A DNA stretch of 64,000 bases, taken from the NCBI RefSeq assembly GCF_011074885.1, contig NC_054688.1, forward strand, positions 806,001 to 870,000. Direction: 5' to 3'. Numbering within the stretch: position 1 is the first letter of the stretch; each line of letters starts with the position of its first letter. This DNA comes from Brettanomyces bruxellensis (lineage: Eukaryota; Ascomycota; Pichiomycetes; Pichiales; Pichiaceae). The notes under the pieces were generated by a model. The model did no database searches and had not been told where the DNA came from. It was given only the letters and a program-made list of their open reading frames with translations. A program made the translations under genes and the position numbers. Shown piece by piece: positions 10,053 through 19,386 of this stretch.

Positions 10053-11600
10053 ATGAACGAAGCTGCTAAAAACAAAGTGCTTCCACCTCTACCCAATGAG
10101 GTACGCAAGTTCAAGCAACATATAAGGACATCTGCCAGTATCAAAGATGATGAACCCAAAACGGCCTCAAGTCTAAAATCAAGAAGATCAAAAAGACCAC
10201 CTCCTTTGATACTCCGGAAGTCAGTTGCATCGGTACACTCATTTGGTTCTCCGTGTTCGGCAAGCTCAGCAAGTTCTGACACGTCGATGTCCGAGTCTCC
10301 TCATACACCTTTTTATGAACATAAAATGTCTACTTCTGAAGAAGGGAATGTTATCATAAATCATAGAAGTAGCGCCAATATGATATCGGCAAGGTCACTG
10401 TCACGTAAAGGGCCGGATCTTAAACTAGAGTCGCGTTCTCTGAATAGACGTAACTTGAAAAAGCTCACTCTCAAACCCGTTGGACCGAAATCTGACGAGA
10501 GCCGAACACAGGGTGATGATACAGACGAACAAAATGACAAAACCCCAGAGGAAGAAGAATCAAACACCCTCACACCACTTGCAGAAACTCACAGACACTC
10601 GATATACAATCTTGATCCGGAAAGAAAGGCATCTACAGATGAGCTTATAAGTAACATTCAACATCTTGAATTGGGCGTCGAGTATCAGGTACCAATCAAA
10701 GCCGAGGAGTTGGTGCAGCTAAAGAAACTGGGCTCGGGTAACTCTGGCACCGTTTCAAAGGTGTTGCACATCCCTACACAGAAGATAATGGCCCGGAAGG
10801 TGATCCATCTGGAGGCCAAAGAGGTAGTCCAGTCACAAATCATTCGGGAACTTCGCATAATGCACGAATGTGACTCACCATTTATAATTGGTTTCTATGG
10901 AGCATTTCTGCACGAAGGTGACGTTGTTTTATGCATGGAATATGTTGACTGTGGCTCGTTTGACAAAATACTCAAGTTGACAGGGCCACTGCCCGAGTTT
11001 ATGCTTAAGCATGTGGCGTATTCTGTGCTTTCAGGCCTCAACTATCTGTATGACACACATAGAATAATACATAGAGATGTCAAGCCTTCGAATGTACTTC
11101 TTGACTCTAGAGGACACATCAAGCTTTGCGATTTTGGTGTCTCAAAAGAGCTGATTAACTCGATGGCCGATACATTTGTTGGCACATCCACTTACATGTC
11201 TCCAGAAAGGATCCAGGGTGGTGTTTATACCGTCAAGGGTGATGTATGGTCCTTAGGAATAATGCTTTATGAGCTGGCCTCTGGAAGGCATGCATATTCT
11301 GATGCGAATGATCCAAATCATGATCCCGATTCAATTCTGGAACTTCTGCAGCGTATTGTAAATGAGGCACCGCCACAACTTAGTCCATCGGATGGATATT
11401 CCGCTGAACTTTGCGATTTTGTCGCCAAGTGCTTGAAGAGAGAAAATCAACGTGCAGGTCCTCGTGAATTAGTGAAGCATCCATTTCTATCGGATTTTGT
11501 AGATGCGGACGGCTTTAGGGTCAGCCAGAAATACAGAAGTTTGATAAAGAGGTGGGCTAAGAATGTTAGAAGAATGGAAAAGGGGAAGCCAGTAAAATGA
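10053..11600 (+). CDS. STE7: MAPK kinase Ste7 (pheromone/filamentation)
   Basis: The 515-residue protein is a MAPKK: glycine loop LGSGNSGTV (about 226-234), lysine in MARKVI (K249), catalytic HRD (340-342) and DFG (360-362). The activation loop INSMADTFVGTSTYMSPER places phosphosites at S370 and T374, matching S359 and T363 of S. cerevisiae Ste7. The N-terminal 200 residues are Ser-rich and hold NRRNLKKLTL (131-140), close to the MAPK docking site RRNLKGLNL of yeast Ste7, though much further from the N-terminus here. Another basic-hydrophobic stretch (SRRSKRPPPLILRK, about 43-56) may be a second docking site. The role is phosphorylation of Fus3/Kss1-type MAPKs downstream of Ste11. The close loop match argues against Pbs2 or Mkk1. 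Confidence 0.92.
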   Translation: MNEAAKNKVLPPLPNEVRKFKQHIRTSASIKDDEPKTASSLKSRRSKRPPPLILRKSVASVHSFGSPCSASSASSDTSMSESPHTPFYEHKMSTSEEGNVIINHRSSANMISARSLSRKGPDLKLESRSLNRRNLKKLTLKPVGPKSDESRTQGDDTDEQNDKTPEEEESNTLTPLAETHRHSIYNLDPERKASTDELISNIQHLELGVEYQVPIKAEELVQLKKLGSGNSGTVSKVLHIPTQKIMARKVIHLEAKEVVQSQIIRELRIMHECDSPFIIGFYGAFLHEGDVVLCMEYVDCGSFDKILKLTGPLPEFMLKHVAYSVLSGLNYLYDTHRIIHRDVKPSNVLLDSRGHIKLCDFGVSKELINSMADTFVGTSTYMSPERIQGGVYTVKGDVWSLGIMLYELASGRHAYSDANDPNHDPDSILELLQRIVNEAPPQLSPSDGYSAELCDFVAKCLKRENQRAGPRELVKHPFLSDFVDADGFRVSQKYRSLIKRWAKNVRRMEKGKPVK

Positions 11601-11880
11601 CTTGAATGAAATGTGGGTGATGGGAGAAAATTAAAATGCAGGAGATATTGAACTTTGCTAGAACGCTGTTTAATATGCATTTCTTTTCTTAGTTATGATT
11701 GAATTAGAATGACATACAATAAGGTAAAGTCTAAAGCAATGTACGACTAATAACGTCACATTTATGTGTAGAGCACTATTAGGAGCAGATATCTATTTTG
11801 CTTACTATCTATATTGAATGAATGAACTCTGAATAATATTATCAAAGATGGCATTGTAGAGATCAAAAACTCATGTTTGT

Positions 11881-13179
11881 TTATTTATATCCACTTATAA
11901 CACCGCCATTGGCTACATGATACCTTAGCACATCCGAAACCAAATACAAACTTCCACATATCACGACATCCTTACCTGTCTTAAAATGTTGGTTGTAGGC
12001 TTCATCTAATGCATCATTCAAGGTTGGCTTTAACACAATCGTATTGGATGTACCCGCAGCTTCTTCTTTAAGAAGCTTAGGCTGTGTACAACGGACCCAA
12101 GGCATCCCCTCAATATTTTCGTTAAATGTGGTGAATATGATATTATCATTTGGCTTGAAAAGTTTCTTAAACAATGTCTTGATATTCTTGTCCTTTTTCA
12201 CAGCCATAACATAAATAAGACTGTTATATTTACCACCATGTCTTACCCTATAGCTCTCGTCAAGATATTGTATTAATTCTGTGACTGCATTAATATTGTG
12301 GGCTCCATCAAGAAGAACAGGTAAAGAATTTCCACCTGGAAGCCTTAAATCAAATTCATCCAATCTTCCTGGCCATTTGGTCTCCTCCAAACCCTTCGCG
12401 ATTGTATCTTTTGTAATGTTCGCAAAGCCCTGTCCTCTGGCTATGTCGAGAAGCCTTAATGCCACAGAAAGATTGTTCTGCTGATACTTTCCATGAAGTG
12501 GAGTCTTAAAGTCGCCGTACAGGCCAAACCTGTATTTTGTCTGAGAGTCGATTAAAGCTTCATAAAGTTTACTGTGCAATTCCGAAGCTCTTTTCCGTGC
12601 CAATTCTAGCACGGCTGGAACGTTTGTGCCGTCAATAACACAAGGAATACCTTGCTTCATGATTCCAAGCTTTTGAGTAGCTATTTCTTCAATAGTATTG
12701 CCCAACAGCTTTTGGTGATCCATACCAATCTTGGCCACACCAGTACACAGTAAATTAGAAGATTGAAGAACGTTTGTAGCATCTAATCTTCCGCCGACAC
12801 CAACTTCAAATATGGCTATCTCAACCTTTTTCTCCTTGAAAACTTCAAAAGCAACACATGTCAGAAGTTCAAATTCAGTACAACCAATACTGAATCGTCT
12901 GTCTGTATCTATTACCTGGTTCTCAAATGTTTGAAAAACTTTGGGATCTATCGGAATATTATTGATCTGAATCGAGTCACTTCTAGTAAGAAGATGAGGA
13001 GATGTGAATCGTCCATTAGTAATATTACTTGCCGTTAAGATATGCGAGAGATAATTACAAATAGAGCCTTTACCGTTTGTACCAGCCACATGTATTGCTT
13101 TGAAATTTCCAGTCAAGTGTGGATTTCCCAATGCTTTAAGAAGTTTTAACACCCTTGTCAAGCCGAGATGGATAGGCAT
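11881..13179 (-). CDS. FOL3: Dihydrofolate synthetase Fol3
   Basis: The 432-residue protein belongs to the Mur ligase-like FPGS/folC family. It begins MPIHLGLTRVLKLLKALGNP, then the ATP loop GTNGKGS (33-39), FTSPHL, VGVGGRLDATN, LDGAHN and a C-terminal VCGSLYL. It joins glutamate to dihydropteroate in folate synthesis. The length and the short, presequence-free N-terminus fit Fol3 (427 residues in S. cerevisiae) rather than the longer folylpolyglutamate synthase Met7. It converges on STE7 (280 bp between stops) and diverges from APL2. Confidence 0.93.
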   Translation of the reverse strand: MPIHLGLTRVLKLLKALGNPHLTGNFKAIHVAGTNGKGSICNYLSHILTASNITNGRFTSPHLLTRSDSIQINNIPIDPKVFQTFENQVIDTDRRFSIGCTEFELLTCVAFEVFKEKKVEIAIFEVGVGGRLDATNVLQSSNLLCTGVAKIGMDHQKLLGNTIEEIATQKLGIMKQGIPCVIDGTNVPAVLELARKRASELHSKLYEALIDSQTKYRFGLYGDFKTPLHGKYQQNNLSVALRLLDIARGQGFANITKDTIAKGLEETKWPGRLDEFDLRLPGGNSLPVLLDGAHNINAVTELIQYLDESYRVRHGGKYNSLIYVMAVKKDKNIKTLFKKLFKPNDNIIFTTFNENIEGMPWVRCTQPKLLKEEAAGTSNTIVLKPTLNDALDEAYNQHFKTGKDVVICGSLYLVSDVLRYHVANGGVISGYK

Positions 13180-13682
13180 CGTAAAATATAGTAATTCACA
13201 AACAAAGTCAAGTCAAAGAATAACTGGAAACTTGAAATCAGATGGACCCAACGGATTGTGAAATCAGACCACCTGTTTCTAATCCTTATCCAAGCTGTTC
13301 TACTATTGAGTTTTTTATACAATTCAAATAAATATAGCGTTTAAATCAAGACACCGGTATATACGGAGCCGCAACCAGATTTCAGTTTTTTTTTTCAGAT
13401 TCATTTATGCACACATTTATTTATCTTCTCTGCATCTGTTCCGAAAAAAAAAAGCTGAAATCAAAACATTCTTCTCCCTCTCTATATTTAGACCTTTTTC
13501 ATTTCTGAATTGATTGACGAAAAGTATATTTCATTGATATTAGGCTTGATATCCTTTGCTGTACCTAGACGGTGCTTCTTACTTACATAAAGTTTGGAGA
13601 AATATATATTTACTTAATTGATTTATTATCAAGTCGTCCAATCTGTTGACCTTCAGACGCATATACATAATTTTCACTAGCC
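13180..13682. other. Divergent spacer, FOL3 and APL2 promoters
   Basis: About 500 bp, AT-rich, with T/A runs near 13386 and 13444. No gene or clear regulatory site. Confidence 0.6.
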
Positions 13683-15797
13683 ATGGGAGTCGGACATCTT
13701 CAAAGAAAGTTAAGACGCATTTTTAACGTCCCAAAAAAAGGTGAAAATAGCGAGTTTCGAACTGGGTTGGTTTCTCAATACTCTGATGAAAGAAAGGACA
13801 CTATTCAAAGGGTTATTGCAGCGATGACCGTCGGTAAGGACGTGTCCTCATTATTTCCAGATATTCTAAAGAATATAGCGACACATGATTTGGAGCAAAA
13901 GAAATTGGTTTATTTATATTTGATGAACTATGCAAAAACCAATCCGGAACTTTGCATTTTAGCCACTAACACGTTTGTCCAAGACACTCGTGACCCCAAT
14001 CCCCTAGTTAGGGCATTGGCCATCCGTACAATGGGATGTATCCGAGTGGATAAAATGGTTGATTATCTCTGTATTCCATTAAAGGAGACTCTTAATGATG
14101 ACAATCCGTATGTGCGGAAGACTGCTGCCATATGTGTTGCAAAGTTATTTGATTTGAATTCAAAACTTTGCACAGAGCAAGGATTTATTGACACACTACT
14201 GGAAATGCTTGATGATTCGAATCAGACAGTGGTTGCAAATGCCATATCTGCTCTCCTGGAAATCTCGAAAATGTCTGATGCAAAATTACTTAACGTGAAC
14301 GGTGTCATTTTAAAGCGTTTGCTTCTCACCCTGAATGAATGTACCGAATGGGGAAGAATTTCCATCTTGGTTGCATTAGCCGACTATGATACCCAGGATT
14401 CGGGAGAAGTGGAAAAAATAGTAGAAAAAGTAACACCTCAGCTTCAGCACGAGAATCCAGCCGTTGTCTTGAGCAGCATAAAAGTCATTCTCAAGCAACT
14501 TGAAAAGGTTTCAAGTGATACGAGGGAGAGAATGCTCCGTCGTTTAACATCGCCTCTTTGTTCTTTGCTTACAAATCCACCAGAGATTCAATACGTTGCT
14601 TTAAAGAATATTAGAATTATTTTGGAGAAATATCCTCAGATATTGGCTAGGGATCTTCAGGCATTCTTCATAAAGTACAGTGATCCTCTCTATTTAAAAC
14701 TAGAGAAAATAGACATACTTGTGAGAATATCTACCAAAGAAAATGCCTCTATATTATTGTCCGAGTTGCGGGAATATGCCATGGATGTTGATATTCAGGT
14801 GGTAAACCGCGCAATTGAGGCTATTGGTCAACTTTCGATCAAGATTGAATCAATATCGAAAAAAGCAGTTGACATTCTATATGAGCTTTATCTAAACAGA
14901 TCGTCATACGTTTTAGAAGAGTTGGTGGTCGTTATTCAAAATATATTACGGCGCTACGACACAAAATATTTACCTACGGTCATTACTGTGATTGCCGATC
15001 TCAATTTTGATGATATCGATACACCAGAAGCAGTGTCATCCTATATCTGGATTCTTGGTCAGTATTGTAAAGAAATTCCACATTTGGAGGACAGATTAAA
15101 AGTGATGTCTGAGCAGTTTGGTGAGATGGATCCATTGGCCCAATCTGCGGCATTGACATGTATAGTGAAGGTTAATCTAACAAAATCATCTGCCAACACC
15201 AGGCAACTGCTACAGAAGATACTTAATAAGGCTACAAATGAAATAGAAAATGCAGATGTCAGAGATCAGGCATATATATACTGGAGAGTTCTCTCAACTG
15301 ATGATAAAGCACTTCAAAAGAAGATAATCATGAGAAAACTACCTACGTTAGAAACTACGATCGAGACATTTTCTCCAGGCCTTCTTGATCAACTTATTAA
15401 CGAAATTTCCAATTTGGGATCCGTCTTTTATAAGCCATCATCAGCATTTATCAAGCCGAAGTACTCAGACGGCGCATTTGTCAATAAGAAAAAGTTGCAG
15501 TCGAGAAAATTGGAGGAGCTCCAACAGATGGCTAAAACGGAAATTGTCCAGAATGCTGCTAGAGCTGAGAATCTCCTTGACTTTGAAGATTCAGATATAG
15601 AAAATGAGGATGAAGGAACCCCAGAATTTCAGGATGCAGAGACGAAGGAAGATGATGTGAAGAATCCTACTGCAAATGCAAACCAAATTCTTGATGAGCT
15701 TAGTGATTTATTTGCCGGCATGTCGACACAAACCCCTGCTCAAAAAGCAGGAAATAAGGGCCCGCAAAAGAATAATGATATATTAGGTCTCTTCTAA
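13683..15797 (+). CDS. APL2: AP-1 clathrin adaptor beta subunit Apl2
   Basis: The 704-residue protein is an alpha-solenoid adaptin. Segments such as RTGLVSQYSDERKDTI, MTVGKDVSSLFPDILKNIAT and QKKLVYLYLMNYA follow the AP-1/AP-2 beta trunk closely, and the order matches S. cerevisiae Apl2 (726 residues). The acidic C-terminal tail carries LLDFED (about residue 633), a clathrin-box-like motif, and the protein ends ILGLF. There is no appendage (ear) domain, as in yeast Apl2. It would act in clathrin-coated transport between trans-Golgi and endosomes with gamma, mu and sigma subunits. Confidence 0.93.
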   Translation: MGVGHLQRKLRRIFNVPKKGENSEFRTGLVSQYSDERKDTIQRVIAAMTVGKDVSSLFPDILKNIATHDLEQKKLVYLYLMNYAKTNPELCILATNTFVQDTRDPNPLVRALAIRTMGCIRVDKMVDYLCIPLKETLNDDNPYVRKTAAICVAKLFDLNSKLCTEQGFIDTLLEMLDDSNQTVVANAISALLEISKMSDAKLLNVNGVILKRLLLTLNECTEWGRISILVALADYDTQDSGEVEKIVEKVTPQLQHENPAVVLSSIKVILKQLEKVSSDTRERMLRRLTSPLCSLLTNPPEIQYVALKNIRIILEKYPQILARDLQAFFIKYSDPLYLKLEKIDILVRISTKENASILLSELREYAMDVDIQVVNRAIEAIGQLSIKIESISKKAVDILYELYLNRSSYVLEELVVVIQNILRRYDTKYLPTVITVIADLNFDDIDTPEAVSSYIWILGQYCKEIPHLEDRLKVMSEQFGEMDPLAQSAALTCIVKVNLTKSSANTRQLLQKILNKATNEIENADVRDQAYIYWRVLSTDDKALQKKIIMRKLPTLETTIETFSPGLLDQLINEISNLGSVFYKPSSAFIKPKYSDGAFVNKKKLQSRKLEELQQMAKTEIVQNAARAENLLDFEDSDIENEDEGTPEFQDAETKEDDVKNPTANANQILDELSDLFAGMSTQTPAQKAGNKGPQKNNDILGLF

Positions 15798-15949
15798 TGT
15801 GAGCCTAAGTAATTTAATGGATAATGTATAGCAAAGATTTACATATTTGGGAATAAACTCATCTACGGAGTCTTGTGGTTCAGGATATAGTGTACAATGT
15901 ATTAAGTATATGTATTTAATCGGAGCTAAATACAACGAAAACTCATCTC

Positions 15950-16567
15950 TTAGTCTTCCTCTTCTTCTTCCTTTTTAGCCGGCTTTAATCCGGGAGCCTC
16001 ATGCTGTAAATCGCCGTTAATATTTTCAAAAGCTTCCTCATCTTCTTCAACAGCTGCGCCATTATCCTCACCTTCTGCATCATCCATCTGTTCATCTTCA
16101 TTTTCTTCTCCTGCATCGTCCTCATCAGCACCTTCTTCTTTATCTGGTAACGGGAAGCTAGAGTTCACGAGGGAAAGCAGATCCTCGCATTCTTCCTCTG
16201 AAAATCTCTGGTCACAATCTTCAATTATAGCATATAAAAGCACCATACTGCGAGGAAGTATGTTTAGTATCTGTAATTTTTCTATCATCTCTAATTTGTA
16301 CATGTTCAACCCAAGCACTAAATTGATGACACTTTGGACCTGCGTATCATTTGACTGATTGTTTTGAACAAGATATCGTGAAAGATCCTTTGTTATGATC
16401 TCTAGATCTATGAGAGAATCAATGTTTCTTCTTTTCTTCTTTTTCCCACTTTTGGTTTTCGTCTCTGGAACAGTGAAGAACCATGCATTTTTATCCTGGA
16501 TCTTTGCCAGATGCTGATAAACTTCGTAGTTTGAAAGTAGCTTGTCACGCGGAACTTCGATCTTCAT
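15950..16567 (-). CDS. RPC17: RNA polymerase III subunit C17 (Rpb4 family)
   Basis: The 205-residue protein starts MKIEVPRDKLLSNYEVYQHL, like the N-terminus of Rpc17, and has the helical Rpb4/HRDC-like core (about 85-140, including EKLQILNILPRSMVLLYAIIEDCDQRF). With C25 it forms the polymerase III stalk used in initiation. A basic KSGKKKKRR patch lies near 40-48. The last 60 residues are very acidic (Asp/Glu-rich) and extend past the 161-residue S. cerevisiae protein. It converges on APL2 with about 150 bp between stops. Confidence 0.86.
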   Translation of the reverse strand: MKIEVPRDKLLSNYEVYQHLAKIQDKNAWFFTVPETKTKSGKKKKRRNIDSLIDLEIITKDLSRYLVQNNQSNDTQVQSVINLVLGLNMYKLEMIEKLQILNILPRSMVLLYAIIEDCDQRFSEEECEDLLSLVNSSFPLPDKEEGADEDDAGEENEDEQMDDAEGEDNGAAVEEDEEAFENINGDLQHEAPGLKPAKKEEEEED

Positions 16568-16589
16568 AACTATGATTATTGTTATTCCT

Positions 16590-16631
16590 ATAATGTTCCT
16601 ACTATAATGTTCCTACTATTATGTTCCTACT
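16590..16631. repeat. 14-bp tandem repeat, three copies
   Basis: ATAATGTTCCTACT occurs at 16590-16603 and 16604-16617, with a one-base variant (ATTATGTTCCTACT) at 16618-16631 and a decayed partial copy after it. It lies 23-64 bp upstream of the RPC17 ATG. Confidence 0.9.
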
Positions 16632-16713
16632 CTTATGTCATTATTGTACCAAAATGCTGGGTAATCGACATTTTGAAATGCTCTTTCCTATAGGGAAAAA
16701 ATTGAAGGAGAAC

Positions 16714-16739
<26 letters not shown>
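16714..16739 (+). repeat. Homopolymer A run, 26 bases
   Basis: Twenty-six consecutive A, about 150 bp upstream of RPC17; a rigid poly(dA:dT) promoter tract or a slippage-prone run whose exact length may be uncertain. Confidence 0.9.
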
Positions 16740-16744
<5 letters not shown>

Positions 16745-17407
16745 ATAGAGCTGGCTGAGTCCTGTTGTAGTCCGAGATTTATTGAAAGCTTCCTTTATAT
16801 ACTAATTACGTAAATAAGCAGCTAATACTAATTTTCTGTAGTAGAAATAATATCAGTAGGTTGGTCCCTTAATAACTAGCTTAACTTCGTTAACTTTCGT
16901 TATTCCACATGACCGTTTACATCATGCATATTTCATCTGCACAGAAGTGGCAAAGCCCTTAATTATAAACAAAAAACTTTTCTCTGATGGTTTCCTGAGT
17001 TCCTTAATTTTCATTGTTTGATTACTTAATCAACCAATGAGAAATACCTTTTTCTCAACCATCTTTTCGTTTGACTAACCTTTCTTGCTTTCCTCTTCAA
17101 TCCGTATTAAAGACCAATCACCATACAAATCAGAATCACATCCGTTCACCAATTTCACATTCCAGATTACGTAACTCAACCAAATATTAGCGCATACTAA
17201 CAACAAGTCCAGACGGTTCAAATGGAAAATCCACGGACATTGTAATTACGACTAGCTATTAAGACAAGAAACGGAATAAATTATGGGAATAAAGTTCTTA
17301 GCGTAGACAGCATAAAAAGGCAAAGCATATGGAAAAGTTGAACAGGATTTCTGTCCAGTAGAGAGTGCTGTAACTCTGATCAATATAGTCTGCATTCTTT
17401 GAGCGAT

Positions 17408-18907
17408 TCAACTATGATTTCCCGTCATCGTAAAATGTTGCTGAACAACATACTGAAACTGCTGCATCTGCTGTAACAACTGCGGCGGAGGCATTATGGA
17501 TCTTCTTTGACATTCAAGCAACTTAGCCTGTATGTCAAAATAAACGGCCTGTAGTTCTGGTGGTAATCTATCAGGTGATGGTAGTTGTACAGACCTGGGC
17601 GGTTCAACATGTATATTTTGCTGATTTTGTTGGGGCTCCATAGGGTAGCCTGCTAACGGCGGCAATTTTCCCTGTCTGATTAATTCTAACATCTCTGGAG
17701 GAGGAGGAGGTAATTTCGGAGGTATTTGTTGAGACATCTGTAGGGGTACTTGTTGCTGTATTTGTGGTTGTATATTATGCTGCGGCATTTGAAAAGCAAC
17801 ATTCAATCCTGGTGGAATATCTGGTGTTGGCATTTGCATTGGAATATATGGTTGTTGAGACTGGTTTCGTTGAACTTTTGCATAATCCGGAGTACGAATT
17901 GCAACACCCTGTTGATTACCCTGTCCTTTGATCGAGTTCTCAATATTTGAAGAATTACCAGCTAATTGTTGTGAGGATACCACGGGGTACATCTCCTCTC
18001 TTGCTGAAGCAATATATGCGTCGCTTTCGGGCTGATTTATTCTTAAGGCTGAAGAATCACTATTCACTGCTGAAGAAGCAAGGCCGGGCGGAAACCTTGG
18101 AGCTGCATCTCCAGGTACCAGTTTCTGAGCTTGTTTTCTAGCCGTGAACAATGTCGAAAACTTCGAATTCTGTGATGGTGTGTGACTAGTTGTTGAATTT
18201 GTACTTTTCTGCTCACCACCCGATGAAAAAAAGTTATCAACATCTGAAACAGATGAGGCCCCACCAATCTTCTTATTCTTCTTGATTTGGGGTTCTCTGT
18301 TATGCATTGGGCTACTATTAAAAGCCGTTTGATTGAATGCCGAGTATACGGATAGATCCTTATCTATTGTAAAGTCAGTTTCATCAGCCCACTCTGGAAT
18401 TTCCTCATCTTCTTCTTCATCATGATGACTTTTCTTCTCATTTCTCTTAAATTCCGACGCTGGAATCCATTTTTTTGCACTGTGGGATCCAAAGGACCAT
18501 CGTTTTCCCGAATGATGCTCCATGCTACGTTTTTCCTTAAATACTGGTTTAAATGAATCATTGTCCCGAAGCTTGAGGTCGGGAACTCGTATATTTTCTG
18601 ATGATATTTGTCGCAACCGTTCGGGCGTGTACTTTATCTTTGTGGTTTGCCTACTTCTTCCACTCACCATTGATACATCAGATGTATTATTGTTTTTATT
18701 GTGTTCATTATTGCCTTTTTTCACATTTAATGTACGATCATCTTTCACCGGTTCATAAGTGAAGTTTCCAGTACGAAATGCTTTAGATGATCGTAGTTGT
18801 AATTCCGAATTCGCTTGCATTCTTTCTCCTAGCATTTCTAACTCGGTAAGTAAATTGCGGCCTTTGTTAGACGCCAATTCATCTTTATGTGGCCGTGTAT
18901 TCGACAT
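17408..18907 (-). CDS. Putative eIF4E-binding protein (Eap1/4E-T-like), low-complexity
   Basis: The 499-residue protein is largely disordered and I cannot place it with certainty. Near residue 93 lies YTPERLRQI, which fits the eIF4E-binding pattern Y-x4-L-(hydrophobic or basic), with a flanking segment (SENIRVPDLKLRD) like that in 4E-T proteins. RWSFGSHSAKKWIP and an acidic EEDEEIPEWADE stretch follow (about 136-180), then SKFSTLF (about 249), similar to SRFSSFF-type motifs in Eap1. The C-terminal half is Gln/Pro-rich with a run of six prolines and helical Gln/Met segments near the end. If correct, it would bind eIF4E and repress translation or promote mRNA decay; DHH1 and EDC3 in the same window act in that pathway, but proximity is not evidence of function. 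Confidence 0.45.
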   Translation of the reverse strand: MSNTRPHKDELASNKGRNLLTELEMLGERMQANSELQLRSSKAFRTGNFTYEPVKDDRTLNVKKGNNEHNKNNNTSDVSMVSGRSRQTTKIKYTPERLRQISSENIRVPDLKLRDNDSFKPVFKEKRSMEHHSGKRWSFGSHSAKKWIPASEFKRNEKKSHHDEEEDEEIPEWADETDFTIDKDLSVYSAFNQTAFNSSPMHNREPQIKKNKKIGGASSVSDVDNFFSSGGEQKSTNSTTSHTPSQNSKFSTLFTARKQAQKLVPGDAAPRFPPGLASSAVNSDSSALRINQPESDAYIASAREEMYPVVSSQQLAGNSSNIENSIKGQGNQQGVAIRTPDYAKVQRNQSQQPYIPMQMPTPDIPPGLNVAFQMPQHNIQPQIQQQVPLQMSQQIPPKLPPPPPEMLELIRQGKLPPLAGYPMEPQQNQQNIHVEPPRSVQLPSPDRLPPELQAVYFDIQAKLLECQRRSIMPPPQLLQQMQQFQYVVQQHFTMTGNHS

Positions 18908-19386
18908 TTAACCCTTAAATTTAATGAGTTAATGATATATCGTTCTGAGTGTTTTCCAAATAGTCTCAATCTTATGCATAATAAATACTTCTCACTATGA
19001 ATTGCTCACAATTGCAAAATACTGTGTGTATTATAATTTGATTTTCGAGCTTCTAAAAGCCTGGAAAATGCGATTGAGAGACAGTTTTTTATCAAGAATG
19101 TTTTTAGAACTACACGCACTTTAAATATATATGCTTTAATTATGCAAATAAAATAACCACTAACTGCCAAATAAGCCTGTATGAGTATGAAGATTACTTA
19201 ACTGATGTACATTTCATTATAATCGCAACTAATACTAGCAAAAATAATATGAATTGTAGTGAACTCAAACGTGAATATGTTCCTAAACAAAGCAAATTCC
19301 GACTATAGAGTATCATACGGTATGGTCAATATACACATTTCTTATGTTACAATAAGATCATTATAAATCAGGATTCAAAAATATCA
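18908..19386. other. Spacer between EDC3 and the putative eIF4E-binding gene
   Basis: About 480 bp, AT-rich. It is the 5' flank of the minus-strand gene on the left and the 3' flank of EDC3. I see no gene or distinctive site. Confidence 0.6.

Larger units (their letters stand above)
16568..17407. other. 840 bp spacer, RPC17 upstream
   Basis: No supported gene. It holds the 14-bp tandem repeat and the A26 run listed separately, a plus-strand TATAAATA just after the A run, and a near-perfect inverted repeat TTGATTACTTAATCAA (17018-17033, 7-bp arms, 2-nt centre). The right part is the 3' flank of the next minus-strand gene. Confidence 0.6.
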
